A stretch of DNA of 64,000 bases from Aquila chrysaetos chrysaetos (taxonomy: Eukaryota; Chordata; Aves; Accipitriformes; Accipitridae). The translations under genes were made by a program, and so were the position numbers. The notes below the pieces were generated by a model. That model was not told the origin of the DNA, ran no database searches, and was given only the letters and a program-made list of their open reading frames with translations. Positions 13,296 through 25,032 of the stretch are shown here, piece after piece (within the stretch, counting starts at the first letter, position 1; every line of letters begins with the position of its first letter). The stretch spans positions 11,913,276 to 11,977,275 of the forward strand of contig NC_044008.1 in the NCBI RefSeq assembly GCF_900496995.4. The letters are read 5' to 3'.

Positions 13296-16200
13296 GCTTT
13301 TAATCCAAAAGCTACAGACGTGAAGAGAAAATACTTCTTCATAATCTCATATGTTTTTTTTACCAGGCCCAACCTGAATAAAACTATTGTCCCAGAAACC
13401 AGGTAGAAATAGGAAAGTGGGACACCTGAGTACAAGTTTGAAGGCTGTAGCATTCCTTCAGAGTGATGCCACAAGAGACCGAAGGAAAGTGTATCTGCTG
13501 GCCTATGGAAGCCAATGACTCTTCAAGTGATAACAGATATTTCCTTCTGAGAGAGTAGTAATAGCTCTTTCATACCTGACTACCCTGCCTGTTTTCAAAA
13601 CAGTTCTAATGAACGGCCTAAAATAACATTTCATGAAGCAGTTGTGTGTTTAAAGGTACCCGAAAAAATACTGAAAAACCTTGAAACCTGTACCTAATAT
13701 GTGTTCCCAGGATGCATAATGTTTGTGCTAAAGAGAGAACTGAAGCAACAGAGGAGGTACACTGTCTTTTTATTATTACTATTATTATTAAAAGATACCC
13801 TAAGCCTGCTTGTAATATAAAGGAGAAAATTGCCTGGCAGAAGGCTCCTTGCTCCCGAATAGGTACAGACACTATTGCACGCCCATCTCCAGTTGAGTCT
13901 TAAGGATGTGTTAGATGCTCTCGATGCAAGTGCCTGCCTCTCCAGGAGCCATAAGACTTTGCTGCACCTAAAAGGCCCAACAGTCAGCAGTATAATTCCC
14001 TGCTACTGAGTATAATTCTCCAATTATTTACATGTAACTGCAAACTTCCATTTGCCACCTATTGCTTCAGATCTCCAAGTATGTAGATAGTAATCACAGC
14101 AATAGCAACAAAGACAAAAAAAAATTACAGAAAAACAGGGAGAATTTTGGAGGAGCAGTAGCTGGTATGTTTGACAAACAAAAATCTTATGATTTTGTTC
14201 AGGCATGTATGTGAAGCCATACAAGCATCTCCACTTATCATTCCACAAGCGGAGCAAATGCAGCACTCCCAAAAGCAGCCAGTCATAGCCGTCTGATTTC
14301 AACCTGTTCCCAATAAAGACGCCAGTTTGTTTGTTGGAATTTAGCCAGGCTATAGTTCATCATTTCAAATATTTGTTACCTGATTAATTTAAAGAGAATC
14401 CTGGCATTCTTCCTAAAGCAGAAAGAAGGTGAAAAATCTGAGGTTGCAGATGCAGAATTTCATTGATATGATTTCCATTTTTAATGGCAGGGATTCCAGT
14501 ACAGATACTGAGGTATCATTGCCTTGGGGAATGTATCTAGTTCTCATAAAGATATGCAGGTGTTAACATAAATTATTTGCCAGTTCATAACTCAGTGGAT
14601 TTACTGGCTTCACCAGAATAATATTTTTTTGTGCCAACTGCAGCACTGGCTTTTCAACGCTTAATGTAATGTCCATGCAATGATGAAGTGGGTTGAAATT
14701 CAAAGACCACAAATCCTTCCCCTACAGAATTATTTTAATATTAATTAATAATTCTTCATTAAACTACCCAGATGACAAAATTACCAAATTCAGCTCTACA
14801 TTTCAACTACCAGTTTCTGCAAACAACAGATTACTGCTGGATCTCTGCGTTTTTCTGGTATATGCCAATGGAAAAAAAAATCTGACAGGCTGGAGAATAT
14901 CCAAAACATATCTGAAAGCAATTTGTATTCTGCTTGTCAAATTGTTTTTCCCTATAGTTGTTAGTGAAAGTGATTTAGAGGTAGACGTCATGTGATAAAT
15001 TACATAATTCCAGGAAACAGGACAATGAAATACATCCTTGGTATATGCTAAATAATATTAAGTCAGAAAATGATGTTCTGAAAGACTCAGAATTAAAAGA
15101 ATCCATTGCTCGTTGGGGTGGACAAGGGTGATGCAACCAAATACTTGTCTAGAGACATTTGCAATACCTGATTGAACAGGCATACAGGGTAAGACACAGA
15201 CAATCGCTGTCCAAGACACCCAACGTGTGGTCCTGAGTCTCTCTGTTCATGAAGAACAGAACTGCAGCTTACATGGCAACAGTCTTTCAGGGCTCTGAAA
15301 ACCCCACATAGTGCCTATTTTTTTGTTAACACCTTTTCTTATTCCAGAATGAAGATTTTCTATCTTTCTGGGAAACAGTCCAACATTCACTGACGTTAGC
15401 AGAAGCCATTACACTATGTTTTGGGATCTAACTTCTACTCTGAATTTTTGGGTGGGGAAGGGAGAACAGACAACTCTTTTCCATCCCAAAGTTTTCTCAG
15501 GTCCATATTTTGACACAGCACATCTCTATATTCCTCCCATTCTCACAATCTACATCACTTATAAAAAATGTTACAGGCTCAGGTTTAAGTTCTTTTTTAT
15601 TTTGATTCACAGCAGGAACTTAGGAATTCATGTCCTTTGCCTCACACATGCTCTAATTTTTATTCAGTCCTTTTTTCATAATAAAGCTTCAAGGGTCTCA
15701 TTTTTGCTGTCTTGGTGCTTGTTTCAAGGGAAGCACTTGAAGCATCTTTAATTTCCATTTGCATGGAGAGCATAAACAAGTGCTCAGTGTTGACCCTGCC
15801 TAGACATACTTTTGAACTGCATCCACAGGTCAAACCACCAACTTTTGGCTTTGTCTTCTTCCGTGGTAATTTCTAAACTGCAAAAGTAGTACTTTGCCTC
15901 CTCTTTGGTCTTCCCTTTCTGCAGGATAGAGGTCTTCCCTGTATTTTCAGACTATCCAGTAAGAAAACCCAAGATAGTGAACTATGCCTGTCCCAGCAAC
16001 TCATTCAAGGTATGCTTAACTACAGAAGTATTCATATTTTTTACTCTTTTGGTGCCTAAGTGTAGAGAATTGCCATTTCTTAAAACATATGTGCTTATAT
16101 TGAGATGCATTTTCTATTCTAAGTGCATGAATAATGCCCTCTTATGGCAAAATTTAGGGAATCCCCCAAATTTATCTGGTCAAAGATAATTTACATTATG

Positions 16201-18713
16201 AATTTATTTTCAGAATAAAACACTTATCCTGGAAGGAAAAAATAATGACAAAGAAAAATATGCTGTGCATGATATTACAGTCATAATGAGTTACATTAAC
16301 TTTTTTTTTCTTTATACTTCCTCCAGTTCTGTGATATTTGAGAGGAAAAGCCAGTGCTAGAAGCATTTTTTTTTAACAATTAGGATAAAGAACTCATTTT
16401 TAGAATATTTTGATGAGTGTTCTTTGCCAATTGCTAAATTAAAATGAGTGTATGTAAAGCAAAGAGCAAGCATATATTATGCATATATTTATTGATATTG
16501 AAAGCAAAGAATGTAACTGATTTCTGGAAGTGTTTGTAATATAAGTAAACTGTAAGGAATAAACAGGCAAGACTGTGGTGAAATATTACTGAAAATGTTT
16601 ATCTCCAATTTCACAATACTTTGGAAGTGCATTAAGATAAATCTGTATGAAGTGGTACAAGTTAAGTGTTTTTAAACATTACCAATAGCAAAATACCAAA
16701 TAATAAAGTTCTTAAGAAATATTTTGAATCTATTCTGTGTTTTTCTTTTGCCTTTTCTTCCTCCTAATTCACTTTGAATAACTGACAACGAATAAATTAA
16801 TTTTAAGCTATAAAGGTGTAATTTTGGAAAAGATACTGTGTTCTGGCTGCCATCCAAACTATGGATTTTTTTTTTGCCTTCTTGGCTTAAACCAAACTAC
16901 TGCTTATAGATTCAAATAAAGATTCAATTAACAGATGTTCTGGGGAGAGTCGGATTAAAAAAAGATAAATATTTAGTGGAATGTTTATGCTGTTCAAGAA
17001 AAAATTAAATGTAGACTTACCTTAAGTTGTGGTTCTTTCATTAAGAAGCCAAGAACCAAGTTAAAGCAACAGAAACTTTTCAGTAGGATAGAAAATTCTG
17101 AGATTTAATTCATAATGTTAGATAATGTGATGCTGTATTTCTCGTGCATCAGACGCTTCCATACAGCCTGTGCTAACTTTGAGCGGGCAATTAATAAAAT
17201 AATAGGCATAAAGCATATTTTTAGTCTATAATAGCCAACAAATAGGTAGGTCAGATTCTATGGCTGCTTCTCAGTCCTTTTTTAACTAATAAAATTTGGG
17301 TTTAAGCTGATGACTTAATGTTATTTTAATTTAACCCATATCCTGATTGTCCTGAGGCCCCCAAATTGTACAAAGAAGTCAGCAGACTTTCTTAAACCCC
17401 ACTGAACATACATTGACTTCATAGGCTTTCACTATCCAGGCCAAGTGTTTGCTCATGCTTTTTATGCAACACATTCTAATGAATACAATGGGGTAGCTTT
17501 CAGGAAGGGTTTTGATGATTGAAATATGATAACTTAATATACTGCAAAAAAGCATTTTTAAGAGCCTTTCAAAACCTCTATTGCACTGACAGTGAAAAAA
17601 GGAAAACAGAGCTCTTGTCCCCATGAATCACGAGCATTCGGAGGCACTGTATGAATACCTGTGACAAAGGAAGAACAGAGTTCACACAATCAAGAATACA
17701 GCACAGAAGACAATAAAGACCAGAGCTTCAATTTTATCTTCTTTAGGACCTTAGAAGAATGCAGTGGTATCTATACAACAAAGCACTAAAATGATCAGTA
17801 TTACAGCTAAAACATCAGTACACTACCACCTGTACCATGCTGATTCCAGAGACAAACCTTGGTTCATAGCAGACAACATGACAGCCTCTTAAAGAAATGG
17901 AAAAGAACACTTTGCTGGAAGTGAGAATGTCTTCCTTAATACTGAGATAATGCTATGGTAAAGAATTAGGACTTGAATTCTATAGCATTTCAATGTTTTC
18001 CACGTTTGGGGAATTACAGAGTACTTTGAATTTACATTAAAATCACCACTGCTACTTCAGTTTCCTGCAGCAAAGGTAAGAATGGTCATAGTGGGTCACT
18101 TGAGAGATCTAGTTAAATTCCAACTCCAGTGACAGCTAGGATGTAATGCAAAAGGATCAGGCTTGATGAGTAGGAGAGGAGACATCTCTGGGGCCTGTTC
18201 CATTCCTCAGCGTCCTCTGGTCCATATGCGCACATCTTGACATCTCCAGGGGACAGTGGGCATTATTCAGATTGTTTCAGTCAATGCTCCGCTTGGCATG
18301 CACAATTTCAAGTATGACCCCTTTCATTAGTTTTGTTCTTATTTCATCTGGAGACACAAGTTCTTTAACTTTTATTTCTTCTGCATGGGAAAAACTTCTT
18401 TAGGGAAAGGAATATGCAGAATTTTCATATATCCTCTTCTAAAGTAACAGCTTGCAGAATGCAAACAATATGCAGTGAGCAATTAGCTGACAAATAAAAG
18501 TAAAGCCTAGTCCGTACTTACAGAGAACAAAACAAATTGAAGACTGCAGGCTATGCAGTCATTACTCTTCATCTGAAGATGAAGGACGGTGCGAAATAGG
18601 ACTGTGCTGGTATATTATCTGGGACCAGTCTGAGGGTGGGTGTTTTATATAATCAGGCTTCTAGGAGTGTGTTTCAAACCTAAGAAGAATGGGGAAAAAT
18701 CATAAGCCTTCTT

Positions 18714-18729
18714 CCCCCCCCCCCCCCCC
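18714..18729. repeat. Poly-C homopolymer (C16)
   Basis: Sixteen consecutive C between CTT and AAACC. The minus strand is a G16 run. Confidence 0.9.
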
Positions 18730-20337
18730 AAACCAGTGATTCACATAATGCTCTATAAACACTGAAGTAGCTGAATCAATGGCAAAAAGTTACCTTTCCA
18801 AAACCTCCTTCCAACAGAGTGAGAGGACTCCCTTGAATGCTGTGAGCCCTGTAGCATGTAGCAATGGATCAAGCACCAGGCTGGAGAGTGGCATGTCGTG
18901 CTGGAAACAGCCATGATGCCCAGGGTTATGTCACTGCCCTCCTCTATCCTTCAGTAATCTTCTCACCTCTCCTCCTCTCCTATCTCTATTTGTCTGTTTG
19001 GATAAAAAGCTTCTCAACAGCCACTCCTGCTTTACTTCCCTGTGTGTTTGTAGAGCTCTTTGAACCATAGGACCTTCATTCCACGTACTTCCAATACACA
19101 GATTACACAGTGTTGCATCCTCTTTATGCACTTGTGCTTTCTTCTATTTATGGCTTGCTTGGCCTGAATCCATCCTTGGTGCATCAACAACCCACCCCTT
19201 TTCATTCAAGTCTTCCTAATACATATTCTTACTAATCAACTTGCAAAATAATGACTTGTTTTATTTGTTAAAAACCCAAACCCCAGCTTTGCGTAAGCAC
19301 AGTGACTGGTTATATCACTGACCTCATTTAGTCATAGTGGCTAAAAGGTGGAAAATCTGACCGAAACACTGTGCTTCTCCTAGACACAGCAATAATGTGG
19401 TTGCCTCACTGAAAAGAGGAGGCATGAAGGCCTGGTAGCATACCAGGAATCAGCTTACATCTTTTGTACAGACACAGAAGTACTTATTTGGTGATGACCT
19501 TACAGAAATCACAGTCTGTTCAATGACAGAGGTCACCATGAAGTGCTGGCTCACTGACTTCCAGGGAAGCCATTCAGAGCTGGGTCTATTTGACTGGAGA
19601 CAACTGGAATTTTATCAAATTAAGAGTATAATGTTTTCCTCTGTTCCCATACAGGTAATAGTGCTTCACTAATGTGGTTACACTGATTCTGTTCCTAAGC
19701 ACCTAATTTTTCTTAAGCTGTGAAAAGACAAACTGTCTCCTGCAAATGGACTTTCATAGAACCTTGAGTAGTAAAAAGCAAACTGATGAATTCAGTTTGA
19801 CAACTCATTGTTAGTTCCATGCCAACAGTTTTATAACGCTTTGACCTTGGTGATGAAGCCTCACTCTTCATGAGCAGTCCTAATTTGACCCACGTGAATA
19901 AGCCCATTGACCAGTCAGGGCACGCTATGTTCAAGGACCTTACACCATCTCTGATCACACAGTGGTATCCCCAGTAGATTCATCTTGACTGCCTCTTGAA
20001 TCTTTGGACTATTTGTTGTGAAAAAGAATATAAATTGCTATTCATATTAGCACACCTTCAAAACGAACACCTAATAGCCTTCCCACAATAAACTGCTGAT
20101 ACATTTCACACTTTCCCCAGTTCATGTAACTGTAAGAAAGAAAATAAACAAAGATGAACTAACTGGATTACCTAATGACATTACATTTCTATAAGGTGAT
20201 TTGACACTCTTAAATGAAGACAGAGGATATAGAAATTAATACCATTTTCTCTCACCACTTGGAATCTGGACACTTGCTGTATACACAGTTCCTTTGATTT
20301 TTTAAGGAAGGAATGATTACACTTGATGGTCACTTTA

Positions 20338-20616
20338 TCATGCCTTTACTACATTTTCCTTTATAATAGCTAGCATTTGATCTTGTCCGAATTGTAAGTC
20401 TGTGCTTGTGTTCAAGGCAGAAACATTATTGAACCTGTTGATCTTCTTAATGGCTAGCTGTTGCCAATCCAGTGAGATTATTTGATTCTCTTCCACATTG
20501 CCGTCTTCATCCATACAACTCTGTCTCAGGAGGTTCCTGTCTTCCTCCTCTGCCATCTTGGTTTCTCTTCTCCGTCTTCCCTCTTTTAAGCCTCTGTTCC
20601 TTCTGGTCCTACTCAT
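20338..20616 (-). CDS. Unrecognised small ORF on minus strand, possible exon
   Basis: I do not recognise this protein. The frame is 92 codons from the first ATG (20,616). A second ATG at 20,556 (residue 21) has a better context, AAG before it and G after, and would give a 72-residue acidic protein starting MAEEEDRN. The first 20 residues are strongly basic (Arg/Lys-rich), the rest acidic to neutral with no membrane segment or signal peptide. Composition is more protein-like than the other chance frames nearby. A good minus-strand 3' splice site (pyrimidine-rich tract then CACTTAG) places an exon start at 20,652, and the ORF sits 36 nt inside it, after an in-frame TGA. No poly(A) signal was seen close downstream. 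It may be a lineage-specific gene, an lncRNA exon, a retrocopy remnant or chance. Confidence 0.25.
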   Translation of the reverse strand: MSRTRRNRGLKEGRRRRETKMAEEEDRNLLRQSCMDEDGNVEENQIISLDWQQLAIKKINRFNNVSALNTSTDLQFGQDQMLAIIKENVVKA

Positions 20617-20652
20617 TCCTATAAACCGTTCACTTTTTCAGGAGCTTAAAAT

Positions 20653-20695
20653 CTAAGTGGGGAGAAACACAACAAAACAAAACAGCCAAACCCCA
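20653..20695 (-). other. Candidate 3' splice site (minus strand)
   Basis: Read on the minus strand this is a long T/pyrimidine-rich tract (TTTTGTTTTGTTGTGTTTCT) followed by CCCCACTTAG, with exon sequence starting ATTTTAAG at 20,652. Matches to the acceptor consensus are good, and the unrecognised ORF lies directly downstream. Usage is inferred only from sequence. Confidence 0.35.
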
Positions 20696-22895
20696 AACCA
20701 AAATGTTAAGTAAACGCCCAAATCCACTCTTGCCTCTCTTGTTCCTGGCTTCAGTTAGTGTTTAGGTCTAAAGCTAGGCCTGAGTCCATTAGGATGATTT
20801 GTTTGGGTAAGAAGCAAACACCATGCACAGATACAACAAAATCAGCGTCTGTTTGTTTTGGCCATGTGGGTTTGCCTGCTCAGATCACACTGCAAGAGTC
20901 AGAACTGCTCCGACTCTGAAGCTGAGAGCGAGGGCCTGACTCTGTCCTGACACATGTGATACAACCTGGAGTAACTGCATACAGTTGTAAATCTCACATG
21001 CACCAAATAAGAACTAGAAGCAAATTGTACACTACCTTGTATGCTTTGTGTAACAGAGGAATGATTAAAAATCAGCTTCAAAGCAGAGTCCAACTTATTG
21101 GTCCTCATCCCCGTGTTAGCCGGTAAAATACACAGCCTGGAAAGCAACAGTTTGGCATACTGTTCATTTCACTCACAGGGCTGATTCATGCCAGTAAATA
21201 CTGAAACCCCACCTCATAGTTTGGAGAAGTAATTTCCATTCCATGAGTTTTGCTTGAAGCTAATACATGCTATTACAAAACATCCAAAGTAAAACTTTAA
21301 CCATTTCACTCAGCCCAGCTGTGAAGTTCAAACTGCTTTTTAAAGTTAATAATCATGCTCTGACCCGCACATATGCGCATGTTAAATACAAATAAATCAA
21401 TATGACATGCTTATTCTTGTTTCAATTTGCTTTTTGTTTTTAAAATTAGCATACTCTTGCTTTGCCTAACAGATATATGAGTGTGATGGTATCTCACAGA
21501 TTAAAGTTTTGCGTTTGTCTCTTTGTAGTTCATTTGCTATTTTACAAACCCAAAGTTCTTGAGGGAGTGTTGGAAAGCCCCATAATTTTCCTCAATGTTC
21601 CATTTTACCTTTTTATCTCTGTTGTAGCTAGCACATGTGAAAAAGAAATGCAGATAGCCAGATGGCTCCCCCGTGTCCATACATACAAAAGCACAGACAA
21701 ACACAAGTGACTTTAACTAATGCTGATGTTGATTCATGCTTGAGCGTATTCTTTCTGATGTCTTTTTCTAATGCTATATTATTAGGAGCATGTGTTTGTG
21801 ATCTTACCTAGGAGATTATTATACTGAATTTTAAGAAGAAAAAGTAGAATTATCGTGCTTCTTTTTTTTAATTATTATTTACTGAGGCAAAAACATTTGG
21901 GGAGGACAGTTAGAATCATCATAATTTTTAGTGTTGGTATTTCATGGTAACACTCTCCTTTTTCTTTGACTGGCATTGCCACCCATTACACATCTCCCAA
22001 AAATCTCCTAAAAGACAGGTTATTTCATATTTGCTTTGTGGTTTTCTGTGCACTCTCCTCTGAGTCACCCTGCACAGACCACAGCAAGAGGGAGAATACT
22101 GGATTAGCTGATTCACTTCTGTTGCTTGGTGTGGTGATCTCTAATTGCACTTAGTTGTGGGGATTTTCCAAAGCAGACAAGTGACTTCTCCTTTTGCCTG
22201 GGTGCTGCTGTCAGGCTGAGGCATTTGAACATCACCACATTTCAAGGGTGAGCAGCATCATGTTCACAGCCACCCTGCCTGCCCAGAGAACAAGCTCTCT
22301 GATGGCTTAATTTAACTGCTCTCTGGGACAGCAAATGTTCACGCATTTCTGCATAGTTTATTTGTGTTAGAGGAGCAGAACTGGAAGACCATCAATATTT
22401 TTAAGGACTCATGATCTGGAGAGTTCAGTTCATCTGCCAGCATGAGCTCAGTCATCCTCAAGATACAATCTGAAGTGGGTCAAGCTCTTCAAAATTCTGG
22501 ACCCATTTCTCCTCTGGCATCAGTTGCAAATCCAACGTTTCATTTCAGAGGAGGGGGCATCCCATACTTCCAGGTTCTCTGGGATTATAAGTGCCTTATA
22601 AGACTGGAATTTCGTGCTTGAAGAAACCACTAACCTTGCTAGGCTGGCACTGAAGCCTGGGGCAGAAACTGCCTTTGAAACATGTGTGACCCTAACTCAT
22701 GCAGGTGAGCTTTTTACACAAAGTAGCCTATGGACACAGGCCATAAAGACATCCACGTGTATAGACAAAATTTGTTTAGTGAGGGCAGTGTATTCAGGCT
22801 ACTCCCTGCTCCCTGGCTATAACGCATTAGTGTTATTGACCGTTTTGGTTAGTAAGGCCAGAGCGTGTAACAGCTGGGAGACGAAACTGCAACCT
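20696..22895. other. Upstream flank of the CpG island
   Basis: No recognised gene or repeat. The block around 21,330-21,460 contains a near-palindromic ACATATGCGCATGT and AT-rich flanks that resemble conserved non-coding sequence, but conservation cannot be tested here. Confidence 0.5.
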
Positions 22896-23886
22896 GAACG
22901 CGCGCACTGATTCACTGCGGGTACTTGTTCACACATTTCTGCCCGCCGCACACGGCTGCGCGTGTATCGTGAGACGTGCTCCCCGAAGTATTGCCGCGAC
23001 AGTTCCCTGCTGCGCAACCCGCACCGCCTCTGCTGGATCAGAGACCATCTCTCTCCGCAGAAGTGGAAATCCTGATTCAAAACAAGTTTGCACCTAGCAG
23101 GTCAGACCAGCACAGAATGTGCTTGCCAGACAACTTAGGAAAACCTAAGCCAGAACCCAAATACTGTTGTTTGGAAAATCCTCGTGGCTTTAATGGAGCT
23201 ACGCTGCAGTTCACATTTTCAAGACACCTTGGGTGAGATTTTCCAAGCTGTCCCGCTGCCACGAGAGCACAAACCTCACCAAACCCGGAAAGTTTGCTCG
23301 GTGTATCTTGGGGAAAACCGAGCTGGAGCACACGCAGCTGCCAGTCTCCGAGCCGGCAGGAGAGCTTCTGAAAGCTTGCGGTGAAACTCCCGGAGCGATC
23401 GGGAGACCGAACTACAAACCTACCGAACCACTGCTCTCGCGCTCCTTTCCTACTCTCCTTCGCTCGGCTGAAGTTCCAAATCGAGGAAACAATTCGGGAG
23501 ACGGAAAAGAGACCGCAGCGAAAGAGAAGCAGCCCCCCTGACCGGGGCTGGCCGCGACCCGGTTTCCTCCTCGCCACAGCCCTGCCTCCTTCCCTCTCTT
23601 CACAGTGACATCTACCGGCCTCCCCCGAAACCTCCCCGCTCCCCCCCGCCGCAGCCCCTCCGCCCGCCGCCGCTCCCGGGGGGCTCCGCTCCCGGCCCGC
23701 CGCCCGGCTCCCCGCGGGGCCGCCCCCGTCCCCCCCGGCGCCTGTCCCCCCCGGCGCTCGGCCCGGCGGGGCTCGCCCGGAAACTTTCCCGCCGAGTTTC
23801 CCTCCCGCCTCACAGCGAGCCCCGGCCAGCTACCTGCCGCGGAGCGTGTGGGGGCGTCCCCCGAAAAAGCCCTCGAGTGTGTCCTG

Positions 23887-23899
23887 CCCCCCCCCCCCC
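23887..23899. repeat. Poly-C homopolymer (C13) in CpG island
   Basis: Thirteen consecutive C followed by ACCCC. The minus strand can form a G-quadruplex close to the promoter. Confidence 0.85.
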
Positions 23900-23945
23900 A
23901 CCCCGCTCACCGCCGCGGAGCGGAGCCGGCGGCCCCGCGCTGCCT

Positions 23946-23975
23946 GAGGCGAGGCGAGGCGAGGCGAGGCGAGGC
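23946..23975. repeat. (GAGGC)6 minisatellite in promoter
   Basis: Six perfect tandem GAGGC units about 100 bp upstream of the inferred transcription start. Such repeats often vary in length between individuals. Confidence 0.9.
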
Positions 23976-24017
23976 GGGCCGGTCGGGCCGGGTCGGTGCG
24001 GCCCCCGCGGCGCGCTG

Positions 24018-24072
24018 GGCGGGGTGTGGCCTCGCCATTATTTATGAGCTCGAGCCCCGATTTGCTCAGCTA
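24018..24072 (+). promoter_or_regulatory. SEMA3C: Candidate SEMA3C core promoter
   Basis: A GGGCGGGG Sp1-type box at 24,018-24,025 runs directly into GGTGTGG, a KLF-type motif. A TATA-like TATTTAT follows at 24,039-24,045. Spacing of 25-30 bp puts initiation near 24,066-24,074. The sequence after the TATA-like motif (GAGCTCGAG, TGCTCAGC, TAATGATG) stands out as AT-containing inside a GC-rich island, which suggests selected binding sites. The exact start is inferred. Confidence 0.5.
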
Positions 24073-24460
24073 ATGATGCGCCGGGGGCCGCGGAGCCTCG
24101 CCTCGCTAGCGCGGCGGCGGCGGCGGCGGCGGCGAGGGCAGGGCAGCGCCTCTGGCTGGAAAGCGGAGCCGTCCCCGGCAGCGCCCGGCCGCTGCCCGCT
24201 CCCTGCTAGGTGCTCCCCTGAGGGCCGGGGACGAGCGCTCCCCGCGCCGTAGGAGCCCAGCTGTCAGGACTGTTTTACAAAGGAGCCGGCAGTACCTTTG
24301 CAGCCACCGGGAAGAGAGACTTCTCCTTCTGTTTTTCCGTTTTTTTCCCTCCCCACAGTAAGCCAGGTTTGGAATTAAAATGTTCTGGTAGCAGGAGTGG
24401 AGCCCATAAACTGATAGAAACCAGATAGAAATCTGTATTACTGGTTCCTCCAATAGCTGG
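24070..24460 (+). other. SEMA3C: Putative SEMA3C non-coding exon 1
   Basis: The coding start lies in the next exon, which opens with a splice acceptor, so at least one 5' UTR exon must lie upstream, most likely in the CpG island. The start here is taken from the TATA-like motif. The end is taken from the donor CTGG|GTAAGC at 24,461. Other possible donors are ACA|GTAAGC near 24,358 and CTAG|GTGCTC near 24,210. A (CGG) repeat at 24,112-24,134 would be transcribed in the 5' UTR. Boundaries need transcript data. Confidence 0.35.
24112..24134. repeat. (CGG)7 trinucleotide repeat
   Basis: Seven to eight uninterrupted CGG units, probably at the 5' end of the first SEMA3C exon. Confidence 0.9.
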
Positions 24461-24641
24461 GTAAGCATAATTGAAAGTTCTCTTTCTTTGCTGTAATAGA
24501 TGTGAAATGTGTTTGATGTTTGGATTTTCCTGCTGTTCGCAGATAGTTGAAGCAATATTTTCCAGATTAGCGTAGTCTGTGTTTGGCGGGGTTTTTTTCC
24601 CCCTTCCTTTCCTTTCTTCTGCTGAGTGATTTTCCTTACAG

Positions 24642-25032
24642 GATTTAAGGGTAGGGCTCTGCCTGTAGCGGATGACACCTGCGCAGCACTTCACAGCAAA
24701 GCTATAGAATACTTTCCAAAAGCGATACAGCAAGCCGAAAGCGACCTCCGTGGCAGGAAAACTTCACCACTTCACTTTAGTAGCGGTTTGCCGGTTTGTT
24801 TACAGTTAGAATAGGGCATAAGAGCAGAAACGTGATTACATATTGCCTTTTGTCTGTCCCAAAAGATTCTTTAAAAGTGCTTGCAAGGTTTTAGGTCTGT
24901 GGGTTGTCAGCAGAGATCATGTGCGCAGGGCATGCTGAATATAGTATCATGACTTACTGAGATAAATTCAGAACTGGGATATTAGCCCAAACCGAGAGTC
25001 AGACCTGCAGTGAGTTTGTGTTCAGTTACCAG
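24642..25032 (+). other. Candidate alternative 5' UTR exon
   Basis: A long pyrimidine tract (24,591-24,639) ends in TTACAG, giving an exon start at 24,642. A near-consensus donor CCAG|GTATGT follows at 25,033. Together they could define a 391-nt alternative non-coding exon between SEMA3C exons 1 and 2. There is no coding evidence in it. Confidence 0.2.

Larger units (their letters stand above)
11255..20337. other. Long intergenic stretch with scattered simple repeats
   Basis: About 9 kb with no recognised gene or interspersed repeat. It includes (ATATG)4 inside an AT-rich block, (GTTT)5, an ATT-rich tract near 13,771 and a C16 run at 18,714. AT-rich sequence around 16,170-16,560 has an ATGCAT POU-type core and might be constrained non-coding sequence, but that cannot be judged without alignment. 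Confidence 0.5.
23834..24016 (-). ncRNA. Possible first exon of a divergent transcript
   Basis: On the minus strand the CpG island contains a CAG|GTAGCT donor (exon end 23,834, GT at 23,833-23,832). Bidirectional initiation is common at CpG-island promoters. With the acceptor at 20,653-20,654 it would define a 3.2-kb intron leading to the exon that holds the unrecognised ORF. The 5' end given is arbitrary, placed just before the SEMA3C core promoter. This is a hypothesis from splice motifs only. Confidence 0.15.
22900..24270. promoter_or_regulatory. SEMA3C: CpG island at the SEMA3C 5' end
   Basis: GC content and CpG density rise sharply from about 22,900 and are extreme between about 23,590 and 24,250. 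They fall back to AT-rich DNA just after. It contains Sp1-type GGGCGGGG boxes, a C13 run, a (GAGGC)6 repeat and a (CGG) repeat. It lies 3.3 kb upstream of the first SEMA3C coding exon, as expected for a developmental gene promoter. The long open frames in it (up to 215 codons, both strands) follow from the lack of AT-rich stop codons and are not called as genes. Confidence 0.9.

Noticed and set aside
23605-24252. 215-codon + frame and 133-190 codon minus frames in the CpG island
   Set aside because: All lie in extreme GC-rich DNA where stops are rare, overlap each other on both strands, and consist of Pro/Arg/Ala/Gly low-complexity residues.
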